Positions 8,448 to 18,428 of a stretch of DNA of 41,412 nt are shown one piece after another. The translations under genes and the position numbers were made by a program. The stretch covers positions 1-41,412 of the forward strand of contig QCLW01000007.1 in assembly GCA_003214235.1 (NCBI GenBank). Direction: 5' to 3'. Positions within the stretch are counted from its first letter, which is position 1, and every line of letters starts with the position of its first letter. Origin of the DNA: Prochlorococcus sp. AG-418-F16 (GTDB lineage: Bacteria > Cyanobacteriota > Cyanobacteriia > PCC-6307 > Cyanobiaceae). Under the pieces are notes generated by a model, which made no database searches, was not told where the DNA came from, and was given only the letters and a program-made list of their open reading frames with translations.

Positions 8448-9548
8448 TTAATTTTTGAATGAACTCTTAACGCATATATCATCACCAATCAAACTAAGCT
8501 GAGATTCGCTTAATTTAATAATTTCATGCATTTCTCCAAACTCAAAATCCCCAAGGGGATTCATACTATTTTCTCCGCCTAAAATTTTTGGAGCAATAAA
8601 AGTTATAATTTCCTGCATACAATTAGATTTAATAGCGGCAGTAGCCAATCGAGGGCCACATTCCCACAAAACTTTATTACATCCCCTTTTAGCAAGTATT
8701 TTTGAAATTAACTCTGGATTATCTGATGATACCTTTTCAACTTCAACAGACTTTGGAATCCTAGTAAGATAATTTTCATTTGCTGTTGAAGAATCATAAA
8801 TAACTATTGTTTTTGCCTTATTACAATCCCAAAGATTAGATTTCAAAGGCAGATCTAAACTTTTTGTAAAAACAACTCGCAAAGGCTCAGGTTTTTTTAA
8901 ACCTCTAGTAGTCAAAAGGGGATTATCTCTTCTTAATGTGTTTCCACCAATGATTATTGCATCAAATTCTGCTCTAAAAGAGTGAACTAATGCCCTTGAT
9001 TCTTCATTAGTAATCCATTTACTTTTTCCATTTTTTAAAGCTATTCTTCCATCAATACTCATTGCCCATTTAAAAACACCAAATGCCTTGTTAGTAATAT
9101 TCCTATGAATGAAAGCCTTATTTAAATCTAAGGATTCCTTTTTACATAATCCTAAGTGAACCTGTATTCCAGCTTCTTTTAGCAGCTTAATACCTTTACC
9201 AGCGACTCTTTTATCAGGGTCTTCAATAGATATATAAGCCTTTTTTATCCCAGAGGATATCACCCTATCTACACATGGAGGTGTTCTACCCTGGTGACAG
9301 CAAGGTTCAAGATTTATATAAATTGAACCACCTTTAGCATCTTTTTTTAAATTATTAAAAGCCATGGCTTCAGCATGGGGCATGCCAGCCTTGTAATGAA
9401 ATCCTTCTGCAATAAGCTTTCCATTCTTATCAATTATCACTGCTCCCACCATAGGGTTAGGACTCGTTGTATTTTTGCCTAAAGAAGCCAAAAAAATTGC
9501 TCTTTTCATCCATTTTGTATGGCTTACATTTTTTTCAGACATTTCCAA
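8448..9548 (-). CDS. ribD: Bifunctional riboflavin biosynthesis deaminase/reductase RibD
   Basis: This 366-residue enzyme carries out the second and third steps of riboflavin synthesis from GTP. The N-terminal deaminase domain has the zinc motif HAE (58-60) and PCCHQGRTPPC (82-92). The C-terminal reductase domain begins near residue 150 (FGVFKWAMSIDGRIA) and includes a GGNTLRRDNP motif. The length is normal. The ATG at the first codon and a second ATG at codon 3 are both possible starts. It lies 9 bases after the DUF3122 gene, so the three minus-strand genes 10284-8448 probably form one transcript. Confidence 0.95.
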   Translation of the reverse strand: MEMSEKNVSHTKWMKRAIFLASLGKNTTSPNPMVGAVIIDKNGKLIAEGFHYKAGMPHAEAMAFNNLKKDAKGGSIYINLEPCCHQGRTPPCVDRVISSGIKKAYISIEDPDKRVAGKGIKLLKEAGIQVHLGLCKKESLDLNKAFIHRNITNKAFGVFKWAMSIDGRIALKNGKSKWITNEESRALVHSFRAEFDAIIIGGNTLRRDNPLLTTRGLKKPEPLRVVFTKSLDLPLKSNLWDCNKAKTIVIYDSSTANENYLTRIPKSVEVEKVSSDNPELISKILAKRGCNKVLWECGPRLATAAIKSNCMQEIITFIAPKILGGENSMNPLGDFEFGEMHEIIKLSESQLSLIGDDICVKSSFKN

Positions 9549-9557
9549 AAATCAAAT

Positions 9558-10058
9558 TCAGTTTATTGATCTCCACTCTTTAACAACAAAGGGAGGGACT
9601 GGTAACTCAGAAAAAACTCCTGACAAAGATAATCTTAATGGTCTATTTTTATCTAAATTTTTAATTAATTCATCAAGATCAAATTCTGCAGCAGCTTGTC
9701 TTCCATCATTTACTAATTCCACATTAAGTAATGTTTTATCATCTAAAAGCCACTGTTTTCTCCCTGATTCGACCCTCAACTCAGTGGGATGGTCAATCCT
9801 AAGATTTCCTGGATATCCTATTACTCTTAAGATTAATTTATCTGCAAAAAGAGGTGATTTATAAGCTACTAATTGCCAAGTTTCAAAGTCCAAGTCCCTT
9901 AAAAACTCACTACTTGCATTGATTAATTCCCCATTTATTTCTGTTTCTGCAACTTCTGCGTATACTTTTATTGGATTAAAAATAAAAAACAGTAGTAAAA
10001 GTAAAGGTAATATTCCTTTTAAAAAAATATTATTTTTTGATTTTGTAATTTTCTTCAT
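9558..10058 (-). CDS. Secreted or envelope DUF3122 family protein
   Basis: This is a 166-residue protein with a signal peptide: basic N-terminus, hydrophobic stretch about 15-30, and a likely cleavage after VYA. The body (SEFLRDLDFETWQLVAYKSP, then a GYPGNLRIDHP segment) matches my memory of DUF3122, a small cyanobacterial family of unknown function. Its first 29 bases overlap the end of the preceding small gene and its stop is 9 bases before ribD, so it appears translationally coupled. No enzymatic motif is visible. Periplasmic or lumenal location is inferred from the signal sequence. Confidence 0.7.
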   Translation of the reverse strand: MKKITKSKNNIFLKGILPLLLLLFFIFNPIKVYAEVAETEINGELINASSEFLRDLDFETWQLVAYKSPLFADKLILRVIGYPGNLRIDHPTELRVESGRKQWLLDDKTLLNVELVNDGRQAAAEFDLDELIKNLDKNRPLRLSLSGVFSELPVPPFVVKEWRSIN

Positions 10059-10284
10059 TTTCAGAATCCATCAGGGCATCTAGAGTTACAGCTGTTCTTA
10101 CAATAGCTTGATATCTTTTAATTATTTTACGATTTTTTTCTATAACTCGAGATAAATTTAAAGTGTCTTTTTCAGAATAGCTAGATGTTAAATCGTTGGA
10201 ATCTTCTTCAATAAACTCAAATTCATTATCTTTTTTTATTAGAGTTAACAATAAATCATGTAATCTCTTTCTCCTTTCAGACAA
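10030..10284 (-). CDS. Small conserved-type protein of unknown function
   Basis: This 84-residue, charged, probably helical protein has no known motif. The only workable start is TTG (10282-10284), because a TAA precedes it directly in frame and the next Met is near the C-terminus. It overlaps the DUF3122 gene by 29 bases in another frame, an arrangement that favours real coupled genes. Coding function is supported by position and composition only. Confidence 0.55.
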   Translation of the reverse strand: MSERRKRLHDLLLTLIKKDNEFEFIEEDSNDLTSSYSEKDTLNLSRVIEKNRKIIKRYQAIVRTAVTLDALMDSENEENYKIKK

Positions 10285-10367
10285 TTAATTTACTATTATA
10301 ACTTGAATAATAATAAGATAATTTAATAAAACAATCAAATAGATAAGTTTCTTTTAATTAAATATTC

Positions 10368-11642
10368 ATGACTGAAAAAAAAAGAAAAATTCATGTAGTA
10401 GGAATTAATTCTTATAAATTTGAAGATTTACCTCTCAAATTACAAAATCTATTTCTAGAGACGGATTCTATTGCAGTTCCTAATTCATATTTTGAAAAAA
10501 TTAAATCATGGAGTCAAAATAATTTAGAAAAAAAGAAATCATTTTTTGCAAGCAAAAGTAATAACGAACTAATTAACTGGCTTAAATCTCAAAAAACTGA
10601 TGTAATTTTAATTTCAAGAGGAGATCCTCTATGGTTTGGAATTGGGAGAATACTTCTAGAAAATTTTTCAAAAGATGAATTAAGTTTTTACCCTTCAAAT
10701 ACTTGCATTCAAATAGCATTTAGCAAGTTAAAGATCCCATGGCAAGATACTGTTAATGTAAGTATTCACGGCAGAGATTCGACTAGGTTAGTTGAGGCTC
10801 TTAAACCAAGGCCTTCAAGTTTGGCAATTATTACAGATTCACAAACCAAAAGTTTAGAAGTAATCAAAAAACATTTATTAGAATTAAATCTGTTTGACTT
10901 CTATGATTTCTGGCTCTGTGAAGAGATAGGCTTCGACAATGAAAATATTCGCAAATTAAGTCTTAAAGAGTCATTACCCTCTGATATATCAAGTTTAAAC
11001 ATTGTTGTTCTTACAAAAACAAAGAAAAATTTTTCAAATAATAATATCCCTCTTTTCGGAATCAATGACAGTATTTTTAAAACTTATAATGATAGACCAA
11101 ATTTATTAACTAAAAGAGAAGTTCGCGTTCAAATCTTAGCTGATTTAGAGCTCCCGAAAAATGGTGTCATTTGGGATATAGGAGCAGGTTGTGGATCAAT
11201 TGGCTTAGAAGCATTAAAATTAAGGCCTAATTTAGACTTGTTGTGTATCGATAAAAGGATTGGATCAAAAGCATTAATACTAGAAAACTCAAAAAGACTT
11301 GGCGTAAAACCAAAATTTATTTTTGAGGAAGACATAATTAAAACCTTGAATACGAGAAATTTAAGTTCTTTTTACAAACCAAATAGGTTAGTAATTGGAG
11401 GATGTGATAAAAAGACTAAACTTCAAATTATTAATAGTATGGCTCAGGGCATGAGAATTGGAGATATTATAGTTATCCCAATAATTGACATTCAAACTAT
11501 TAAAGAGTTGAAAGAGGAATTAGAAGATAAAAATTTCAAAACAAATTTAAATTTAATTCAGACCTATAAAAGCTTAAGTATCGCTGAGGGATTGAGATTA
11601 GAACCAAATAATCCTATTTTTCTATTAAAAGGGAAGAAATAA
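10368..11642 (+). CDS. cobL: Precorrin-6B C5,15-methyltransferase/decarboxylase (CbiE-CbiT fusion)
   Basis: This 424-residue protein has an N-terminal tetrapyrrole methylase (CbiE) domain with ISRGDPLWFGIGR near residue 83, and a C-terminal CbiT domain with the SAM loop DIGAGCGSIGLEAL near residue 269. It methylates precorrin-6B at C5 and C15 and decarboxylates C12 in vitamin B12 synthesis. Prochlorococcus makes a cobalamin-type corrinoid, so the presence is expected. It is divergent from the small minus-strand gene across 83 bases and convergent with nadK across 13 bases, so it is a single-gene unit. Confidence 0.92.
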   Translation: MTEKKRKIHVVGINSYKFEDLPLKLQNLFLETDSIAVPNSYFEKIKSWSQNNLEKKKSFFASKSNNELINWLKSQKTDVILISRGDPLWFGIGRILLENFSKDELSFYPSNTCIQIAFSKLKIPWQDTVNVSIHGRDSTRLVEALKPRPSSLAIITDSQTKSLEVIKKHLLELNLFDFYDFWLCEEIGFDNENIRKLSLKESLPSDISSLNIVVLTKTKKNFSNNNIPLFGINDSIFKTYNDRPNLLTKREVRVQILADLELPKNGVIWDIGAGCGSIGLEALKLRPNLDLLCIDKRIGSKALILENSKRLGVKPKFIFEEDIIKTLNTRNLSSFYKPNRLVIGGCDKKTKLQIINSMAQGMRIGDIIVIPIIDIQTIKELKEELEDKNFKTNLNLIQTYKSLSIAEGLRLEPNNPIFLLKGKK

Positions 11643-11655
11643 ATTTGAGTGATTG

Positions 11656-12564
11656 TTATTTGTCAGGTTTAGCCACATGGGGCAACCCCCAACCTAGTTT
11701 ATTTCTTAAAACTTGAAAAAATTCATGATCTTCGAGTCTTATAAACTTCACGGAGTGTTTACTTTTTCTTATTAAAACCCTATCTTCAGGCCAAACATAA
11801 CAACCAGCATTCCCATCAACAACCATTACTAATCTTTCAGGAGTGGCTGGGAAAACAGTTACTGGTTCTGAATCATTAAAAACTAGTGCCCTTGATGCCA
11901 ACGAATGTGGCGCAATTGGAGTTAACTGTACTACTGGACAATCAGGTGTAATAACTGGTCCTCCAGCACTCAGAGAATATGCAGTAGAACCAGTTGGAGT
12001 AGACAAAATTACTCCATCAGCTGAAATATCCACAGGAGCATGTCGCCCTATAGAAATCTCAAAGTGACACATACTTGTTAGAGGTTCTCTATGAAGAGCC
12101 ATCTCATTAAGGCAAAGAGACTCCCATCGCCTCTGATCATTCCTCATTACACTAATGATAAAGCAAGTTCTTTCTTCAATATCCCAATTTCCAGCAATTA
12201 TTTTATCTATAGCCTCATCTAAGTTAGATAAATAAGCTTCCGCCAGAAATCCTAAATGACCTGTATTTATTGTAAGAATTGGAATTTTAGCAGGTGCCGT
12301 TTGTCTTGCAGCAGAAAGGACAGTCCCATCTCCGCCAAGAACAATTGCAAATTCCAGTGATGAATCAAACCCCTCTGGAACACAATTCGTATATCCCAAA
12401 GGACGAAAATGTTGATCAGGATTTGCGAAACCAACCATCCCTCCAGAGCTACTAACTCTTACAACTTCAAAATTAGATTTTTCCAATTTTTTCTGAACAG
12501 AAGTTGCAGTTTGAACAGCTAGTTCCTTTCCATCATTAACGATTAGTCCTGCTTTACGTACCAA
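11656..12564 (-). CDS. nadK: NAD kinase
   Basis: This 302-residue enzyme phosphorylates NAD to NADP. It carries the GGDG motif (77-80, [10 protein letters not shown]) and the substrate motif [16 protein letters not shown] near residue 190. It has the length and N-terminal VNDGKE segment I expect of the cyanobacterial enzyme. The start appears to be TTG at 12564, with no in-frame ATG near it. It follows pheS on the same strand with a gap of 70 bases. Confidence 0.95.
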   Translation of the reverse strand: MVRKAGLIVNDGKELAVQTATSVQKKLEKSNFEVVRVSSSGGMVGFANPDQHFRPLGYTNCVPEGFDSSLEFAIVLGGDGTVLSAARQTAPAKIPILTINTGHLGFLAEAYLSNLDEAIDKIIAGNWDIEERTCFIISVMRNDQRRWESLCLNEMALHREPLTSMCHFEISIGRHAPVDISADGVILSTPTGSTAYSLSAGGPVITPDCPVVQLTPIAPHSLASRALVFNDSEPVTVFPATPERLVMVVDGNAGCYVWPEDRVLIRKSKHSVKFIRLEDHEFFQVLRNKLGWGLPHVAKPDK

Positions 12565-12634
12565 TCAAAAAATTAAAACTAGTACTATCTTAAACTAATT
12601 TGTTGGACAATCCTAATTTAAGAATTAAATACTA

Positions 12635-13642
12635 TTAGAACTGTTCTAAGAATCTAAGATCATTTGTATAAAATTTTCTGATGTCGTCAATCTGATGTCT
12701 TACCATACAAAATCTTTCAACTCCTAATCCAGCTGCGAATCCGGTCCATTTCTCAGAATCTATTCCTAATTTTCCTAAGACCTTCGGATCTACCATCCCG
12801 CATCCCATTACTTCTAACCATTTACCTTTCCATTGAACATCTACTTCTGCCGAAGGTTCAGTAAATGGGAAATAACTAGCTCTAAATCTTACAGGAATAT
12901 CTCCAAAAAAGGTCTTTAAAAATGTAAGAACTGTTCCTCTTAAATGACTAAAATTGATATCTTCATCGATACATAAAACCTCAACCTGATTAAATACAGG
13001 GGAATGAGTAGCATCTACAGCATCTCTCCTATAAACTCTTCCCGGAGCAATAATTCTTACTGGAGGAGGATTTTTCTCTAAGTACCTTATCTGAACAGGA
13101 GAAGTATGGGTCCTCAAAAGTCGATTTTCATCTAAGTAGAAAGTATCCTGCATATCTCTTGCGGGATGATTTTTGGGTATATTGAGAGACTCAAAATTAT
13201 AAAAATCAGTTTCTATTTCAGGGCCGCTTTCAACTGAGTATCCTAAACCACAAAAAATATCTATTATTTCGTCTTGAGTTGTAATCAAAGGATGTTTATT
13301 CCCAGGGGGTGTTCCAATTGAAGGGATAGTTACATCAATTTTTTCTTTTTTAATCTTTTTATCTAAGGCTTCGCTGTTTAGTTTATTTTTTCTTTCAGTT
13401 ATTAGTTCTTGCAAATTTATCTTTATTAAATTTGCCTTTTGGCCAATAATTGGTCTATCAGTAGCAGATAATTGACCCATTGTTTTCAAGATAATTGATA
13501 AATCACCTTTTTTCCCTAGCAGGGAAACTCTCAATTGATCCAATTCTTCATGAGTATTAGAATTATCTATATTATTTTTTGCTGTTAAAGAAAGATTATT
13601 TAATTTTTCCTCAATTTGACTTAATGATTCAATTTGACTCAC
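12635..13642 (-). CDS. pheS: Phenylalanyl-tRNA synthetase alpha subunit
   Basis: This 335-residue class II synthetase subunit has an N-terminal coiled-coil arm (about 1-95) and a catalytic domain. Motif 2 lies in [12 protein letters not shown] and motif 3 near [16 protein letters not shown]. The conserved [16 protein letters not shown] segment is also present. The start is GTG. The beta subunit gene pheT is not adjacent. The gene is divergent from surE across 68 bases that should contain both promoters. Confidence 0.97.
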   Translation of the reverse strand: MSQIESLSQIEEKLNNLSLTAKNNIDNSNTHEELDQLRVSLLGKKGDLSIILKTMGQLSATDRPIIGQKANLIKINLQELITERKNKLNSEALDKKIKKEKIDVTIPSIGTPPGNKHPLITTQDEIIDIFCGLGYSVESGPEIETDFYNFESLNIPKNHPARDMQDTFYLDENRLLRTHTSPVQIRYLEKNPPPVRIIAPGRVYRRDAVDATHSPVFNQVEVLCIDEDINFSHLRGTVLTFLKTFFGDIPVRFRASYFPFTEPSAEVDVQWKGKWLEVMGCGMVDPKVLGKLGIDSEKWTGFAAGLGVERFCMVRHQIDDIRKFYTNDLRFLEQF

Positions 13643-13710
13643 TGATATAGTAAAAATAAGTATTGCTTTATCTTACTTAAATATCGTCCATAAATAAAAT
13701 GTATTGATTA

Positions 13711-14520
13711 ATGAAACCGTTAAATATATTAATTAGCAATGATGATGGTGTTTTTGCAGCAGGGATAAGAGCTTTAGCAAAATCAGCCCAAAAAAGAGGA
13801 CATAAAGTAAAAGTAGTATGTCCTGACCAAGAAAGATCAGCTACTGGTCATGGTCTTACTTTACAATCCCCATTAAGAGTGGAAAAAGCTGACGAATTAT
13901 TTGGAGAAGGAATTGAAGCTTGGGGATGTTCCGGCACACCTGCTGATTGTGTCAAATTAGCACTATCTGAACTTTTGGATCATAAACCTGATCTGGTACT
14001 ATCTGGAATAAATCACGGGCCCAATTTAGGGACAGATATTTTTTGTTCAGGCACAGTCGCTGCAGCTATGGAAGGCACTTTAGAAAATGTTCCCTCCATG
14101 GCAATAAGTGTTGCTAGTTTTAAATGGAAGAATTTTGAATTTGCGGGAGAAATTGCAATGAATATTGCCGAACAAGCACTTAACGATAGTTGGCCAGCTT
14201 CACTTTTATTAAATTTGAATATCCCCCCCTGCGAAAAAAACAAAATAAAAGAATTATCCTGGACAAGGTTATCGGTAAGAAAATATAAAAATCAATTTTC
14301 CAAAAGGGAAGACCCAAGGGGTGACGATTATTATTGGTTAGCAGGTGAGGTTGTTTTAGATCTTAAATCAAAAGGTTATGGTCCAAAAAACTGGCCCAGT
14401 GACGTATCTCAAATACAAGAGAATAAAATATCTCTTACACCTGTAGAACCAGATTTATTTTGGAGAGGTAATTTAGACAACTTACCTAAAATTAATAATT
14501 CATTTGTAAATCCTTCTTAA
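13711..14520 (+). CDS. surE: 5'-nucleotidase SurE
   Basis: This 269-residue metal-dependent nucleoside monophosphate phosphatase carries the acidic metal site [12 protein letters not shown] (Asp11, Asp12), SGTPADCV near residue 76 and [10 protein letters not shown] near residue 100, all typical of SurE. The length is normal. Its last 21 bases overlap the 3' end of the convergent DUF3611 gene, leaving no room for a separate terminator. Confidence 0.95.
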   Translation: MKPLNILISNDDGVFAAGIRALAKSAQKRGHKVKVVCPDQERSATGHGLTLQSPLRVEKADELFGEGIEAWGCSGTPADCVKLALSELLDHKPDLVLSGINHGPNLGTDIFCSGTVAAAMEGTLENVPSMAISVASFKWKNFEFAGEIAMNIAEQALNDSWPASLLLNLNIPPCEKNKIKELSWTRLSVRKYKNQFSKREDPRGDDYYWLAGEVVLDLKSKGYGPKNWPSDVSQIQENKISLTPVEPDLFWRGNLDNLPKINNSFVNPS

Positions 14521-15033
14521 AAGCCATAAAGAAAAGCAAAGTCCAAAAAAATGAGCAGCAATAACTTGAGTGTTACTGAGAACTGATAATATTTCAAGAC
14601 CAGTTATTGGGATATCAGATGTCGCTGTTATCAATTGTCCAGTTGTTTGAGAGGATGCTTGTATAAATAAGGCCCCCATAAGGGCTTGATATCCAATTAA
14701 TCCAAACAAAATTCCAAGTAAATCAACTATGAGTCCTCGTTTTATTAATTTACCGGTTTGTCCTCTTGAGGGTCTTGCGTTGCTTGCGATTGCTCTTCCT
14801 GTTCTAACTATTAACCAGCCTTGCCAAAGACTAAAAAGTAGTAAAATCAGGGATATGGTTGTAAGTGATAGGCCAGGCGATAAGCCAAGCTGTCCTTCGC
14901 TGTTATTTACAACATTTGAAAAAAGCAAAACAGCTGCAACAACAACACCTAAAATGGATTGAACCCAAAAGCGTATCCATCCAATGCGCCTCATTCCAAA
15001 TGAAAGGGACTGAAAATCAATTTTGTCAGACAT
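14500..15033 (-). CDS. DUF3611 membrane protein (Tic21/PIC1-like)
   Basis: This 177-residue protein has four predicted membrane segments (about 25-42, 58-75, 103-128 and 152-170). The N-terminal [17 protein letters not shown] stretch matches my memory of DUF3611, the family that includes chloroplast Tic21/PIC1, which has been linked to import or iron transport. The role in cyanobacteria is not settled, with permease-like ion transport proposed. It overlaps surE convergently by 21 bases. Confidence 0.75.
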   Translation of the reverse strand: MSDKIDFQSLSFGMRRIGWIRFWVQSILGVVVAAVLLFSNVVNNSEGQLGLSPGLSLTTISLILLLFSLWQGWLIVRTGRAIASNARPSRGQTGKLIKRGLIVDLLGILFGLIGYQALMGALFIQASSQTTGQLITATSDIPITGLEILSVLSNTQVIAAHFFGLCFSLWLLRRIYK

Positions 15034-15101
15034 TCATTTGATTGAATAAACTGTAATCAATCCAAATTTGCCACTAAAATCATAAAATTGCACGTAATCT
15101 T

Positions 15102-16025
15102 TTGATCTCTATAATATCGCCATCTGAAGTTAAGAGTCCTACCTCAATAGCTATTGGAAGTTTTGATGGCCTTCATGCTGGCCACAGACAATTAATAAAA
15201 AGTGTAGTTGAAGAGAATCAATATACACCAACAATTGCAAGCTTCTGGCCTCATCCCCGAGAGGTTCTTTACAAAGAGACGCGTCTTAGACTTGATCTCC
15301 CTTATGAAAAACTATCTATTCTTGAAGATCTAGGAATTGAACAATTAGTTCTGATTCCTTTTGATATGGAACTATCCAAATTAAGTGCAGAAAGATTCGT
15401 AAGAGATATTTTAATAAATCAATTACAAGCAAAAAACATTTCTGTAGGTGCTAATTTTAAATTTGGTTGCAGAAGAAGTGGAGACATAAATACAATTAAA
15501 AATATGATTAAGGATACGGATATTAAACTAAAAATTACTCCAATTTTAGAAGACAAGGAAGGTAGAATCAGCAGCAGCAGAATAAGAGATCTATTAGAGA
15601 AAAGTGATTTAAAAAATGCTTTCAAAATTCTTAATAGGCCTTATAGCTTTAATGGAAAGGTTGTTAAAGGTAAAGGAATTGGAAAAAGTATAGGATGGCC
15701 TACCGCAAATCTTGAAATTGATGGCAGAAAATTTTTACCTGGAGAAGGAGTTTACGCATCTTGGACAACCATAGAAAATTCCAACCAAAAAATTGAATCT
15801 ATTATGAATCTTGGCTCTCAACCAACAATAAATCCTTTATTGCCATCTGCAGTTGAAGTTCATTTAATAAATAAAGATATCGATCTATATGGTTTTAATC
15901 TATCTGTAGAACCAGTTGAAAAACTTAGATCTCAAATCAAGTTCAAAAATATAGATCAACTTTCTAATCAAATTAAAAAAGATAGAGATAATGCTCTAAA
16001 AATTTTTAAAAACTATTATAAATAA
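15102..16025 (+). CDS. ribF: Bifunctional riboflavin kinase/FMN adenylyltransferase
   Basis: This 307-residue protein makes FMN and then FAD from riboflavin. The N-terminal nucleotidyltransferase has SFDGLHAGHRQL (20-31) and the C-terminal half a SSSRIRDLL motif. The kinase domain starts near residue 180 and has GKGIGKSIGWPTANLE. The start is TTG at 15102, because a stop lies 27 bases upstream in frame with no ATG in between. It is 7 bases ahead of thiE, so the two are probably cotranscribed. Confidence 0.95.
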   Translation: MISIISPSEVKSPTSIAIGSFDGLHAGHRQLIKSVVEENQYTPTIASFWPHPREVLYKETRLRLDLPYEKLSILEDLGIEQLVLIPFDMELSKLSAERFVRDILINQLQAKNISVGANFKFGCRRSGDINTIKNMIKDTDIKLKITPILEDKEGRISSSRIRDLLEKSDLKNAFKILNRPYSFNGKVVKGKGIGKSIGWPTANLEIDGRKFLPGEGVYASWTTIENSNQKIESIMNLGSQPTINPLLPSAVEVHLINKDIDLYGFNLSVEPVEKLRSQIKFKNIDQLSNQIKKDRDNALKIFKNYYK

Positions 16026-16032
16026 ATCACAA

Positions 16033-17088
16033 ATGCTGAATTCCAATAGTAAAGACTCTGAAGATTTAAGGATTTATCAAATTATTGACGCTAATCTAGA
16101 TAGAGCTAGAGAAGGACTAAGAGTATTAGAGGATTGGGCTAGATTTGGTCTAGGCAAAGAAAAATATGTTGAAAAAATTAAAAATTTTAGACAAATTTTA
16201 GGAAAAAATCATTTAGAAGTTTATAAACAATCTAGAAATCACATTGAGGACAAATGTAAAGGATTGACTCATCAAGAGCAAATCAACAGAAAAACTTCTG
16301 AGCAAATTATTAGTTCTAATTCAGCCCGAGTTCAAGAAGCATTACGAGTCATAGAAGAATTCTCAAGGGTACAGAATCATGAGCTTTCAAAAATCGCTTC
16401 GGAAATTAGATATGAAATTTATACTATTGAAATTGACTTATTAAACTATAGCAAGTGTAAGAAGTCGGAGGACATATTAAAAGAAAATGACTTATATGTA
16501 ATCACAGATCAAAAAGACAATTTATTAGAAATAATAGAAGAGATTTTAGTTGCGGGAGTAAGAATTATTCAACATAGATTTAAAACGGGAACTGATCAAG
16601 ATCATCTTCAAGAAGCAATTCAGATTAAAAATCTATGTAAACGATATAATTCTTTGTTTATCGTTAACGATAGACTTGATATAGCTCTAGCATCTAACGC
16701 GGATGGAATTCATCTTGGACAAGACGATTTAGACTTAAAAACCGCAAGAAAACTATTAGGATATTCAAAAATTGTTGGTATAAGTGCAAATAGTGCAATT
16801 GATATTTCAAATGCTCTTAAGGAGGGTTGTGACTACATAGGAATAGGACCAGTATTTGAAACTACAACAAAAAAGAATAAAAAACCTTTAGGTATTGAAA
16901 ATATCAAAACATTAACAAAGGATTTAAATATCCCTTGGTTCGCTATTGGAGGAATCAAGTCAAATAATATTTCATATTTAAAAAGGAATGGGTTTAAAAA
17001 AGTTGCCCTAGTTTCGCAATTAATGAATTCTGAAGATCCTAAAGAAGACGCTATTATGATTCTAAAAGAGTTGTCTCATGAAAATTAA
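16033..17088 (+). CDS. thiE: Thiamine-phosphate synthase with N-terminal ThiD2-like domain
   Basis: This 351-residue protein is longer than plain ThiE (about 210). The first 140 residues (YQIIDANLDRAREGLRVLED) match the ThiD2-like extension common in cyanobacteria. The rest is a TIM-barrel ThiE: IQHRFK near 175, FIVNDRLDIALASNADGIHLGQ near 210, and IGPVFETTTKK near 270. It joins the pyrimidine and thiazole phosphates into thiamine phosphate. Its end overlaps thiS by 11 bases, consistent with coupling. Confidence 0.95.
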   Translation: MLNSNSKDSEDLRIYQIIDANLDRAREGLRVLEDWARFGLGKEKYVEKIKNFRQILGKNHLEVYKQSRNHIEDKCKGLTHQEQINRKTSEQIISSNSARVQEALRVIEEFSRVQNHELSKIASEIRYEIYTIEIDLLNYSKCKKSEDILKENDLYVITDQKDNLLEIIEEILVAGVRIIQHRFKTGTDQDHLQEAIQIKNLCKRYNSLFIVNDRLDIALASNADGIHLGQDDLDLKTARKLLGYSKIVGISANSAIDISNALKEGCDYIGIGPVFETTTKKNKKPLGIENIKTLTKDLNIPWFAIGGIKSNNISYLKRNGFKKVALVSQLMNSEDPKEDAIMILKELSHEN

Positions 17089-17287
17089 GGTAAATGGAGA
17101 AGAAAAAAAAATAGAACTTGATCATGAAAATGCTCTACTATCTAAAGCTCTTAACCATATGGGATATAAACCAAACACAATTGTAGTGGAGTTAAATAAT
17201 TTAATTATAAATTCAATGAAATGGGAAAAAGTGAAGCTTAAAGATGGTGATAATTTAGAAATCGTTTCGATAGTTGGTGGTGGTTAA
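17078..17287 (+). CDS. thiS: Sulfur carrier protein ThiS
   Basis: This 69-residue ubiquitin-like protein ends in the diagnostic Gly-Gly (VGGG), where the thiocarboxylate forms to deliver sulfur for the thiazole ring of thiamine. The VVELNNLIINSMKWEKVKLKDGD stretch fits the beta-grasp fold. It overlaps the end of thiE by 11 bases and is the last gene of the ribF-thiE-thiS run. Confidence 0.93.
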   Translation: MKIKVNGEEKKIELDHENALLSKALNHMGYKPNTIVVELNNLIINSMKWEKVKLKDGDNLEIVSIVGGG

Positions 17288-17400
17288 AAGATAAATTCTT
17301 TATAATATTAAAAATCTTCATAATTTTTTAAGTTTAGGCTTGAAACAATAAGCAAAATTCTCCTTTTTTCGTTTTATATTTTTAATACCTAAATATAAAA

Positions 17401-17568
17401 ATGAAAGAAAAAATTGATAGTAACTCAAGTTCCCTTAAATGGGAGCAAAATGGTGAGTTATCACATAAAGATCTCTCTGAGCTAATTGAAAGATTAAAAA
17501 ACGTAGAAAGTGAAAATACCTCATCTGAGCTGTCTAGATTAGGTACAAAATCAAACATAAAAGATTAA
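17401..17568 (+). CDS. Small hypothetical protein (55 residues)
   Basis: An ATG at 17401 opens a 55-codon frame ending at TAA 17566-17568. The product is hydrophilic and probably helical, with LSHKDLSELIERLKNVESE in the middle. The start lies 113 bases after thiS and nothing else explains the stretch. It has no recognised motif. Support is an uninterrupted frame with amino-acid use like a real protein. Moderate to low confidence. Confidence 0.45.
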   Translation: MKEKIDSNSSSLKWEQNGELSHKDLSELIERLKNVESENTSSELSRLGTKSNIKD

Positions 17569-17635
17569 ATTTGTTACTTAGATCTTGTTTTTATAAAAAT
17601 TTGTACCAAATTAAAATTACTGAATATAAAAATAA

Positions 17636-17767
17636 ATGCCGAAAAGATTTCCAGAGTGGGTAAATACTGAAGTTGTGATAAAAGCAATCAAAATGAGAGA
17701 AGAAGGAATGCTATCAAAACAACTTAATTTATGGATAGAAAACCTATTAGAAATAGAAAAAAAGTAA
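17636..17767 (+). CDS. Small hypothetical protein (43 residues)
   Basis: An ATG at 17636 opens a 43-codon frame ending at TAA 17765-17767. The product is MPKRFPEWVNTEVVIKAIKM followed by a Leu- and Lys-rich helix. The PEW start, the length and the charge are reminiscent of small Prochlorococcus proteins of unknown role. It stops 4 bases before the convergent larB/cpmA stop. Coding is likely but not proven. Confidence 0.45.
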   Translation: MPKRFPEWVNTEVVIKAIKMREEGMLSKQLNLWIENLLEIEKK

Positions 17768-17771
17768 TTAT

Positions 17772-18428
17772 TTAGGAAATACTTTTAATAATTCTGAGAG
17801 CCGCCATTGCTGCTCCGTAACCATTATCTATATTCATAACTGCAATACCTGGAGAACAACTTGACAACATACTATTTAAAGCAGTTCTTCCATCCTTGCT
17901 AACTCCGTAGCCGACTGAGACAGGTACTGCAATTATCGGTTGTGCCAGCAATCCACCCACAACTGTTGCCAAAGCTCCTTCCATTCCAGCACAAACTATT
18001 AATACATCATATTTATTAATTTCTTCTAACTGACTCATCAATCGATGAAGTCCAGCTACTCCAACATCTATAAAAGATTGACAATTCACTCCATAAATTT
18101 CAAGCGCTAATCTTGCTTCAAGTGTTACGGCCAAATCGCTTGACCCGCCTGAAATTATGGCAACTTTTCTAATCGTATTTATTTTGTTCAAATTTTTCCC
18201 AATTGTTAGGCAATTTGCTTCTTCATAGAATCTTGCATCATCATACAAATCTAAAAGATAATTAGCCTTTTCACTATTAATCCTAGTAATGAAAACAATC
18301 TCATTTTTACTTAATATATTTTCAGATAATCTCTCTAATTGGTCGATACTCTTATCTTGCCCCCAAATAGCTTCTATGAGTCCAAGCCTATCTCTTCTTT
18401 GAAAATCAAACTTGATATCAAAATTCAT
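17772..18428 (-). CDS. larB: LarB/CpmA family protein (PurE-like, nickel-pincer cofactor or circadian phase modifier)
   Basis: This 218-residue protein has a C-terminal AIR-carboxylase (PurE-like) fold: VAIISGGSSDLAVTLEA near residue 89, then VCAGMEGALATVVGGLLAQP and VPVSVGYG. This is LarB, which carboxylates nicotinic acid adenine dinucleotide in nickel-pincer cofactor synthesis. The cyanobacterial homologue is CpmA, named for a circadian phase phenotype in Synechococcus. LarC and LarE are not in this window. It overlaps the preceding TIGR03792 gene by 4 bases, so the two are coupled. Confidence 0.85.
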   Translation of the reverse strand: MNFDIKFDFQRRDRLGLIEAIWGQDKSIDQLERLSENILSKNEIVFITRINSEKANYLLDLYDDARFYEEANCLTIGKNLNKINTIRKVAIISGGSSDLAVTLEARLALEIYGVNCQSFIDVGVAGLHRLMSQLEEINKYDVLIVCAGMEGALATVVGGLLAQPIIAVPVSVGYGVSKDGRTALNSMLSSCSPGIAVMNIDNGYGAAMAALRIIKSIS

